Below are positions 1 to 4,555 of a DNA stretch of 5,036 nucleotides, piece by piece. Position numbers and translations under genes: made by a program. Position 1 is the stretch's first letter. The number at the start of each line of letters is the position of its first letter. Location: assembly GCA_007133995.1 (NCBI GenBank), contig SLLP01000168.1:1-5036 (forward strand), written 5' to 3'. The stretch comes from Balneolales bacterium. Lineage in GTDB: Bacteria > Bacteroidota > Rhodothermia > Balneolales > Natronogracilivirgulaceae. Under the pieces are notes generated by a model, which saw only the letters and a list, made by a program, of their open reading frames with translations, was not told the origin of the DNA and ran no database searches.

Positions 1-670
1 ACCATGCACTAGTACTGTCTTGATCATTAATTACAATGAATGGTGCAATATTGTCGGCTAGTGCAAAACCACGAAAAGTTTCAACATCGAGATTTGTGTG
101 ATGACTCCCCAAATTTCCAAGTAATAGTATAAATACACCTGTACTCTCTGCTTTATCTCTTAAAATTTTAAAAGCTTCTGCAGGATTTGGTGCATTTCTA
201 AACTCTTGTAGTGACAAGTTTAAAGTGTTTTTAAGAGTGTTTAAAACACCTTCTATTCCGTCTTCAATATTTCTTGAACCGACAAATTCAAGTATGTTTT
301 CTTCATCTTCATCAATAATTGATTCTCGAACAAGGCTCTGCCTGGCAGATACATCCCTAAATAAGGCATCTAATAAACCTTCATTTATAGGTGGTTGATC
401 AGTGGGTAGTAACCGAAAATCTTGTCCTCGATCACCTCTCAATGGAGGTTCAGATAAATAAAAAGCTAAAAGTGGTCTATGATACTTCTTTGACATTTTA
501 ACTAACATATTACGAGTTGGCTCAGTATTACCCTCTTCAAGATCTAAAAGTCTTTCGGTCGCAGTTTTGCCATAAGCAGCGTTTAATTTCAACTTAGAAG
601 TTGCTTCTTCTAAGCTTAACCCAGCTGATTCTCGAGCCCATTTTAAGATATCAGGATTAACTTTTGGCAT
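1..670 (-). CDS. XRE-type HTH / ImmA-IrrE (DUF955) metallopeptidase fusion protein, N-terminal part
   Basis: Reading leftwards from an ATG at 670-668, 223 codons stay open to the window edge, so the 3' end is missing. The product begins MPKVNPDILKWARESAGLSL, the usual opening of proteins with a Cro/CI (XRE) DNA-binding domain at residues about 7-65 (recognition-helix region around AGLSLEEATSKLKL). A linker rich in helix-forming residues follows, including an acidic run near 119-126. The start of an ImmA/IrrE-like domain is at about 150-223, ending with FRGFALADNIAPFIVIND (199-216), the strand that in this family comes just before the HExxH zinc-binding helix. That catalytic motif must lie outside the window. 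Relatives are usually nearly 400 residues and occur in toxin-antitoxin-like or mobile-element settings, where the peptidase cleaves a repressor. A partner gene downstream (further left) is likely but not visible. The gene is AT-rich compared with alr and the lyase, suggesting transfer. The start is supported by family similarity; the Shine-Dalgarno is weak (AAGA). Confidence 0.9.
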   Translation of the reverse strand, partial: MPKVNPDILKWARESAGLSLEEATSKLKLNAAYGKTATERLLDLEEGNTEPTRNMLVKMSKKYHRPLLAFYLSEPPLRGDRGQDFRLLPTDQPPINEGLLDALFRDVSARQSLVRESIIDEDEENILEFVGSRNIEDGIEGVLNTLKNTLNLSLQEFRNAPNPAEAFKILRDKAESTGVFILLLGNLGSHHTNLDVETFRGFALADNIAPFIVINDQDSTSAW

Positions 671-701
671 TCTTGAACAATTGCTAAGTATTAAAATCTG
701 A

Positions 702-711
702 TGTTATAACA
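702..711. promoter_or_regulatory. Perfect 10-bp palindrome upstream of the XRE-ImmA gene
   Basis: TGTTATAACA is a perfect palindrome centred about 36 bases upstream of the ATG at 670, in an AT-rich stretch that should contain the promoter. XRE proteins often bind short dyads in their own promoters, so this is a candidate autoregulatory operator. Being short and AT-rich, it could also occur by chance. No clear -35/-10 pair is assigned. Confidence 0.3.
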
Positions 712-735
712 GGTATTAAGTTAACCATTTACCCG

Positions 736-960
736 TCATTTGTATATAGGCTTAAATTTAGTGACGTCAAAACTAACAGTCACAATTTTACGAATAAACA
801 TAACATTGCCAGTTCTTTTCATTTGCACCTGATGATAGTTATAAAAAAGCCCTTGGGTCAGCACACTCACTATAGTTTCTTCAAAATCGTCATTTCGAGC
901 ATGCGTCACCAAGGGCGCTATAATGACCAGTAATTGTAAAACGCGAGTCATGTCATGCAC
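736..960 (-). CDS. Doubtful small ORF, possible secreted or membrane peptide
   Basis: This is a 74-codon ORF with an ATG at 960 and a second ATG at 951, which would give 71 residues. The N-terminus has a basic residue followed by a hydrophobic stretch (VLQLLVIIAPLVTHA, about residues 7-21) that resembles a signal peptide ending at ALA-like THA. The remaining 50 or so residues alternate polar and hydrophobic positions and are basic at the end. I recognise no family. There is no good Shine-Dalgarno (only AAAG about 10 bases before the second ATG). It lies between the XRE gene and the racemase relic, in the same direction as both. It may be a real small protein of the accessory module or simply an open frame in AT-rich DNA. 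Confidence 0.22.
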   Translation of the reverse strand: MHDMTRVLQLLVIIAPLVTHARNDDFEETIVSVLTQGLFYNYHQVQMKRTGNVMFIRKIVTVSFDVTKFKPIYK

Positions 961-991
961 TTTACGTACATGTCATATATTAATGAAAAAC

Positions 992-1015
992 AAAAAAAAC
1001 GTAAAGCACTTTTAC
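992..1015 (-). terminator. Weak intrinsic terminator-like hairpin with T8 tract
   Basis: On the minus strand, GTAAAAGTGCTTTAC (1015-1001) can form a 5-bp stem (GTAAA/TTTAC) and is followed at once by G and eight T residues (999-992), then more T-rich sequence. The U-tract is strong and the stem is weak. It lies about 190 bases beyond the lyase stop codon and could end transcripts coming from the lyase or from the racemase relic. Confidence 0.35.
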
Positions 1016-1032
1016 CCTCTAAATTGTTGCAT

Positions 1033-1059
1033 GACCGCGGCCATCAATGCAACGCGGTC
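1033..1059. repeat. GC-rich 7-bp inverted repeat beside racemase relic A
   Basis: GACCGCG at 1033-1039 and CGCGGTC at 1053-1059 are perfect inverted repeats separated by 13 bases, in otherwise AT-rich surroundings. The right arm overlaps the start of racemase relic A. It could be a leftover transcription terminator stem of a racemase gene, but no T-tract follows directly, so its role is open. Confidence 0.35.
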
Positions 1060-1097
1060 GATGGTGATTCCGTCGGCAGCCGGTTCACCAGCTCGTT
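1051..1097 (-). pseudogene. Relic A: decayed copy of the alanine racemase 3' end
   Basis: Positions 1070-1097 match 4582-4609 of the real racemase gene at 26 of 28 bases. The similarity continues less perfectly to 1051, with an indel in the tail. Read on the minus strand in the racemase frame it gives NELVNRLPTESPSTALH and then a stop at 1044-1046, against NELVSRLPTAIPRRAVR in the real gene. NELVNRLP is itself a typical racemase ending, so the serine/asparagine difference may reflect another racemase allele. The same frame further upstream reads TIEEVVFCM before NELVN and is closed by a TGA at about 1125, so any extension beyond 1097 is short and uncertain. It is non-functional: no pyridoxal-phosphate domain and no start. 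It lies just downstream of the lyase gene. Confidence 0.78.
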
Positions 1098-1167
1098 CAT
1101 ACAAAAAACAACTTCTTCAATGGTTCACAAGGAACCCATGGTTTTTTCAACATGTATTTTCTCGAGG

Positions 1168-1194
1168 TCTATTAAATTATCTCATTTTAATAGA
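1168..1194. repeat. 9-bp AT-rich inverted repeat overlapping the lyase stop codon
   Basis: TCTATTAAA (1168-1176) and TTTAATAGA (1186-1194) are perfect inverted repeats with a 9-base loop. The right arm covers the TAA stop (1187-1189) and the last codons of the lyase. The transcript could form a hairpin at its coding end, but the stem is AT-only apart from one pair and no T-tract follows, so a terminator call is not justified. Confidence 0.4.
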
Positions 1195-3682
1195 AATTCC
1201 TGCGCACTTCAACATCTTCAGTGCTTTCGGCATCGCTTGTAGTGAGGCGCTCTTCATTCTGGTTCCGAATCAGGATCAGGTCATCACCAATCCGCAGTGC
1301 AACGCCCCCTTCTGCCGGAATGAGTTGCGCCCGGAGAAAATGTTCCTCAAAGTCGGATCGTATCGCATCATTCGGTAATTCATTGACAAGATATTCTTCG
1401 GCCCTTCCGGAAAAAGGGACATTGCCGGAAGCTTTTTCATCATCCTCGCCTATCATCCGCAAGGGAAGCTCCCGGCGGGGTGTGGACGGTGGCTCGGGCG
1501 TGGCAACCGGATCTCCGTCAAAGCGATCAACACGCAAGAGTGTGACAAATTTATTCGAACCGGCAGCGTCCGTCGTGGACACGGTCATATGATATTGATT
1601 CCGCATCAGGGTGGAGTCTTCCACCTGCGGAGTAAAACCGGTATGCTGGGTATATTGCAAAGAATCCGGAGTCAGAAAACGGGTGGTCAATCGAACATTA
1701 TTCGTTTTGTTGACCATCAGATTTTGATTGACATCCACGGCAATCCCGGTCGGACTGTGTAACAACCACTGAAAAGTGGAAGGATCACCATGGGTTTGCA
1801 ATTCATCATATATAACAAAAAGATGGGGCCTCAAAAACAAAACGTGACGATGGAACCGCTTCAAGCGGTCCCCATAAGCGCGGGTGGCATCTCCAACAAC
1901 ATAGGCATAATCCCCTTTTTCCTTATGGGCAATGATTCGCCCGCTTGAACCCTCCCTTTCACGTATGTTTTGCCCTTTGTTGTCAACCAGGACGCTGTTA
2001 TGTGCTTTTGTATGCCAGATCCAATCCACATGATGCGGTTCAAAATGTGTTTGCCGTGCTCCGCTGCTCAAGGCCAGCGGCTCTTTATGGGCCTCTATGA
2101 CAAAGGCATTCTGGCTGGCATGATTATGACTTAGCGCACCATACGGATTACTTTTCAGGAGCATCATGATATTATTGCCAGGATCTCCCATGTCACTGTG
2201 CAATGCTGCCAGTCCGACATCATAAAAAACACGTGAATGCGGCAAATCATCAGGTGATTTGGCCGGCCGACCGGGATCATGAAAGCTTACTGCTTTGCGC
2301 CCCGAAGGCCTGGCGTTCAGCTTATCGGCATGCCATCTGAAATACGGGTTATCGTAGAGCCTGGCGAGCAAATACATGACAACACCGGGCCGGTCTCCCA
2401 ATGCCCGATGATGTCCATCTCCGAATGCTCCCGTTGGTCGTCCCGGATAGGCCGCATATAATCCATAATAGCCTGTATTTTGAACAAACGGCTTGTTTTT
2501 AAAAGGTATGTCATAATCATCCAGTTTGGAGGCGATCCGGGCCATCGATCTCATGTAGCCACTCCAGTACCAGGGGCCCTCGTGCCAACCCCCTTCGTCA
2601 CCTCCCCAGGCCGGATACGTACTCCATAACAGACGCAATGTGTAGTCAAGCCAGTCGCGGGCTTCTTCCGCCTCATGAGCCAGCACGATTCCACCTTCAA
2701 TGGCAAAAACGACCATGCGGCCGGGGTGACTGTCATAAGGGCGCGCCTCCATGGGCATTGCACGGTGTACGTCACGATTGATTTGAATCATGCGTTTTGT
2801 AAGGATTTCAATACAAATCTGCCGCTCCGTTTCACTCAGGGTATCATAAATCCAGTCAAACACTGCAGGGGCGTTAGCTGCAATATCCATGCCCAGTTCT
2901 GTCGGCCAGAGGGTGCTGGAAGCACCTTCGACATCCCATGTCATGAAGTGCATCAACCGACGCCTGGCCTCGTCGGCAAAACGCGTGTCACCCGTGTAAA
3001 GATACGCGAGTGCACTGGTAACCATCCGCTGTGTGTAGGGACGCATGGAACGCCAGGCCTCCCGGTAGCGCGGGCGATAATCCTCCGTCGACAAATCCCA
3101 CATTTCAGGTTCCTGAAACAGGGGCTCATCCATCAGAAGGATTTCTTCAGCCTCTTGAATGACATCTTTGATCAAATGATCATACCGACCCTGCGTATCC
3201 GATCGAATATCCTCGACCATCCCGGGAGTGAAATACAAACGCGGGCGGCTTTCGGGTACTCTTTCGATGAGTGTATCAGCCGTGACCAGGGGAAAATCAA
3301 TCGCATCTTCCGGAATATGGAAGCTTCGAACACGGCTGTAATGGCTCTTTCCGTCATCATTGTAGCCATATCGCCAGTACCAGTTTCCCGGTTCCATCAA
3401 CTCGACGGGAATGTATACCGTCATGTCAATATCTTCCACTGTGACCGTATGATCGGGTTCAAAGGAATCCGTTTTCGAGTATTGTATCGTGTAGGTGTCG
3501 ATTCCGTCTACCGGCAGCCAGGCAAAATAGGGCGGATTCGTGGCCGTTGTTTGCCCCCCTTCCGGATAATATCGTATTTCATTGTCTGCCGGTTCCCGAT
3601 CCAGACCATTCCCGGACACCCGGCATGCCGCAAGCATGATGGTGACGACGATCAGACACTGTGTAACATGACATCTATTCAT
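1187..3682 (-). CDS. Heparinase II/III-type polysaccharide lyase lipoprotein
   Basis: The gene is complete, with 831 codons from the ATG at 3682; a TTG at 3694 in the same frame would add MGIK. I prefer the ATG because GGG lies seven bases upstream and it gives a tidy lipoprotein signal: MNRCHVTQ, a hydrophobic stretch, then the lipobox LAAC. Numbering from the TTG, the lipidated Cys is 24. Residues about 38-130 form a fibronectin-III-like domain (NPPYFAWLPV, NWYWRYGYN), as in the heparinase II N-terminal/DUF4962 family. The helical toroid covers about 145-480 and the beta-sandwich about 485-720; a further C-terminal part extends to 835. Likely catalytic residues by family pattern are His323 in DSHPGR, Tyr380 in YWSGYMRS and His523/His525 in SHNHASQN. 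These enzymes cleave uronic-acid polysaccharides (heparin-like glycans, alginate) by beta-elimination. The substrate here cannot be told from sequence. The protein probably sits on the cell envelope. No sulfatase, SusC/D pair or transporter is adjacent, and racemase relics flank the gene on both sides. Confidence 0.93.
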   Translation of the reverse strand: MNRCHVTQCLIVVTIMLAACRVSGNGLDREPADNEIRYYPEGGQTTATNPPYFAWLPVDGIDTYTIQYSKTDSFEPDHTVTVEDIDMTVYIPVELMEPGNWYWRYGYNDDGKSHYSRVRSFHIPEDAIDFPLVTADTLIERVPESRPRLYFTPGMVEDIRSDTQGRYDHLIKDVIQEAEEILLMDEPLFQEPEMWDLSTEDYRPRYREAWRSMRPYTQRMVTSALAYLYTGDTRFADEARRRLMHFMTWDVEGASSTLWPTELGMDIAANAPAVFDWIYDTLSETERQICIEILTKRMIQINRDVHRAMPMEARPYDSHPGRMVVFAIEGGIVLAHEAEEARDWLDYTLRLLWSTYPAWGGDEGGWHEGPWYWSGYMRSMARIASKLDDYDIPFKNKPFVQNTGYYGLYAAYPGRPTGAFGDGHHRALGDRPGVVMYLLARLYDNPYFRWHADKLNARPSGRKAVSFHDPGRPAKSPDDLPHSRVFYDVGLAALHSDMGDPGNNIMMLLKSNPYGALSHNHASQNAFVIEAHKEPLALSSGARQTHFEPHHVDWIWHTKAHNSVLVDNKGQNIREREGSSGRIIAHKEKGDYAYVVGDATRAYGDRLKRFHRHVLFLRPHLFVIYDELQTHGDPSTFQWLLHSPTGIAVDVNQNLMVNKTNNVRLTTRFLTPDSLQYTQHTGFTPQVEDSTLMRNQYHMTVSTTDAAGSNKFVTLLRVDRFDGDPVATPEPPSTPRRELPLRMIGEDDEKASGNVPFSGRAEEYLVNELPNDAIRSDFEEHFLRAQLIPAEGGVALRIGDDLILIRNQNEERLTTSDAESTEDVEVRRNFY

Positions 3683-3742
3683 TTTTATACCCAATAAAGT
3701 GAGACAGGAATTTCATGTGTTTAATAAGTTTGATTTCACATC

Positions 3743-3765
3743 GTGACCTTCGGTTCTAAGGTCAC
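3743..3765. promoter_or_regulatory. Perfect 8-bp hairpin/dyad upstream of the lyase
   Basis: GTGACCTT (3743-3750) and AAGGTCAC (3758-3765) are perfect inverted repeats around the 7-base loop CGGTTCT. The dyad lies about 60-80 bases upstream of the lyase ATG. Its length and symmetry suit a dimeric regulator's operator, for example one sensing the polysaccharide. A hairpin in the 5' leader is the other possibility. No promoter elements could be assigned with confidence. Confidence 0.42.
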
Positions 3766-3769
3766 ATAG

Positions 3770-3831
3770 AATGTCCATGACGTTTTTAATCATACTTCTG
3801 TGTGAGCGGGGAATTCCCGGTCATGGACATT
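3770..3831. repeat. 12-bp perfect inverted repeat enclosing a 10-bp palindrome
   Basis: AATGTCCATGAC (3770-3781) and GTCATGGACATT (3820-3831) are perfect inverted repeats separated by 38 bases. The spacer contains a second symmetrical element, GGGAATTCCC (3809-3818), directly next to the right arm. Nested dyads of this kind can be operator pairs, ends of a small non-autonomous element, or a recombination site. No target-site duplication or transposase is seen. The element lies between the lyase leader and racemase relic B. Confidence 0.55.
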
Positions 3832-3926
3832 TCATATGCGACGAATGAGAATGCAATTACCCTTAATTCCGTCGTCTGACGCACCGCCCGGCGCGGGATG
3901 GTCGTCGGAAACCGGAGTTTCACCAT
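3786..3926 (-). CDS. Possible 46-residue ORF born from the racemase tail
   Basis: An ATG at 3926 follows GGAG at an eight-base spacing (a better ribosome site than the neighbours have) and opens 46 codons to a TAA at 3786-3788. The product starts MVKLRFPTTIPRRAVR, clearly the racemase C-terminus (real gene: LVSRLPTAIPRRAVR). The racemase stop codon TAG is replaced by CAG, so reading continues with QTTELRVIAFSFVAYEMSMT and beyond, into the inverted repeat. It lies directly after a terminator U-tract and about 100 bases before the lyase gene, in the same direction. It may be a leader peptide, but it is more likely an accidental read-through of a relic. Confidence 0.2.
   Translation of the reverse strand: MVKLRFPTTIPRRAVRQTTELRVIAFSFVAYEMSMTGNSPLTQKYD
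3879..3925 (-). pseudogene. Relic B: copy of the last codons of alanine racemase
   Basis: Positions 3879-3901 are identical over 23 bases to 4559-4581, the last coding bases of the real racemase gene, including the internal dyad CCCG-GCG-CGGG (3887-3897). Similarity continues with scattered substitutions and one 3-base insertion to TCACCA at 3920-3925 (real gene 4597-4602). Encoded on the minus strand is RFPTTIPRRAVR against RLPTAIPRRAVR. The stop codon is lost. Only the terminal 15 or so codons are present, so this is a fragment and not a paralogue. Confidence 0.85.
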
Positions 3927-3941
3927 CCTTTAATCTCCATC

Positions 3942-4002
3942 AAAAAAGCAGATAAACTTAGAAATTCTGAACTTAAGCTTTAGAATTTCTGCTTATTTTT
4001 TT
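3942..4002. terminator. Bidirectional intrinsic terminator
   Basis: The inner stem is AGAAATTCTGAA (3960-3971) with TTTAGAATTTCT (3979-3990), which pairs over 12 bp with one G-T, and has a 7-base loop. An outer stem of AAGCAGA (3946-3952) with TCTGCTT (3988-3994) is also possible. On the plus strand the structure is followed by T7 (3996-4002). On the minus strand it is followed by T6 (complement of 3942-3947). It can therefore stop transcripts from both sides, for example read-through from alr on the minus strand. No intact plus-strand gene lies just before it, so its origin as part of an imported segment is possible. Confidence 0.75.
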
Positions 4003-4186
4003 ATTAAAACCTTGAAAATCTAAATTCGAATCTTAGAATTTCATCCAAACCTATTTGAAAAGGGATATCTCAAATTATGGATTCAATATTTCCTTCTCCA
4101 TGCTCTCAGCTTTTGATAATTTACAGCTGGATCGAATGTTTCTGATTTACAACGGCCATCGGGAATTACTCCTCAATGAAAATATC
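4003..4186. other. AT-rich stretch without a recognisable gene
   Basis: There is no convincing coding region. A plus-strand ORF of 74 codons begins at 4055 but runs through the antisense of racemase relic C and has no family resemblance, so it is not annotated. Near the left end, AAATTC (4022-4027) and GAATTT (4036-4041) form a short inverted repeat whose outer bases resemble the stem of the neighbouring terminator. It may be a shortened, decayed second copy of it. Confidence 0.5.
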
Positions 4187-4246
4187 ATGGCCGTGCCGGC
4201 TCACATCCACCATGAAAACGTTCATGTTGATCAGACCTGTCACGGG
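4187..4246 (-). pseudogene. Relic C: internally deleted piece of alanine racemase
   Basis: Two separate parts of the real racemase gene are joined here. Positions 4187-4204 match 4578-4600 apart from one 5-base deletion (TGGCA). Positions 4200-4243 match 4716-4759 at 41 of 44 bases. In the real gene both parts carry CTCAC at the joint (4596-4600 and 4716-4720), so a 120-base deletion between these short repeats explains the fusion. The minus strand encodes PVTGLINMNVFMVDVS, identical to the real protein and including its unusual N-M-N. A stop codon appears a few codons upstream in that frame, so the piece is not functional. Similarity beyond 4246 is faint. Confidence 0.85.
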
Positions 4247-4331
4247 CCACGATTGTCTTTACTGTGGTCCGAATTTTAATTTATACAGCATGTAGTATTT
4301 TTACGTTATCGGGGAATACCAATTAATAGCT

Positions 4332-4535
4332 ATGAAACTGAAAGCTATCATACATAAGGCAGAAGAAGGCGGATATTGGGCTGAAGTCCCGGCATTAAAG
4401 GGTTGTTACAGTCAGGGAGAGACTCTTGAGGAAACAAAAGCTAATATCCAGGAAGCCATTGAAGGCTATTTAGAAGCCATCCATAAGATGCCATTACTTC
4501 AAACCCTGAAGTTGAAATATTCGATTTTTCAGTAA
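4332..4535 (+). pseudogene. hicB: HicB-family antitoxin, frameshifted at its 3' end
   Basis: The 67-codon frame starts MKLKAIIHKAEEGGYWAEVP, followed by ALKGCYSQGETLEETKANIQ and EAIEGYLEAI, the classical HicB partial RNase-H-like fold that neutralises the HicA mRNA interferase. After residue 52 the sequence stops looking like the family (MPLLQTLKLKYSIFQ). Another frame at 4505-4534 gives PEVEIFDFSV, the expected last beta-strand. A one-base indel between about 4487 and 4504 therefore probably broke the gene; alternatively the shortened protein is still made. No hicA is seen on either side. In the hicB-hicA order the toxin gene would start right where the racemase end now lies, so it was probably lost at that junction. 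The gene is AT-rich, on the plus strand and convergent with alr. No strong ribosome site precedes the ATG. Confidence 0.85.
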
Positions 4536-4555
4536 TTCAAAAAATTTCTCTGCAC

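Noticed and set aside
1012..1116. Minus-strand 34-codon frame ending DRVALMAAVMQQFRG that looks protein-like
   Set aside because: The first part is the racemase tail read out of frame, an in-frame TGA lies just upstream, and there is no start or ribosome site. The protein-like look is probably chance.
923..1592. Three overlapping plus-strand ORFs (923-1378, 955-1242, 1221-1592)
   Set aside because: They run antisense through relic A and the lyase 3' end, have no ribosome site and show no family resemblance.
1861..3369. Minus-strand ORFs inside the lyase in other frames (1861-2043, 2317-2520, 2551-2775, 3172-3369)
   Set aside because: They are fully internal to the lyase coding region, short, and without recognisable features.
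2675..3697. Plus-strand ORF of 340 codons
   Set aside because: It lies wholly antisense to the well-supported lyase gene and its translation has no domain-like pattern; it is a shadow of the lyase codon structure.
3879..4246. Treating relics B and C as one racemase pseudogene with an insertion
   Set aside because: Both contain the same stretch of the racemase end (the ATGG...CCGG...TCAC part at 3898-3925 and 4187-4204), so they must be two copies.
4055..4279. Plus-strand 74-codon ORF ending just before hicB, considered as a possible hicA or small gene
   Set aside because: Its C-terminal half is the antisense of racemase relic C and the rest shows no HicA features (no GSHH-type motif).
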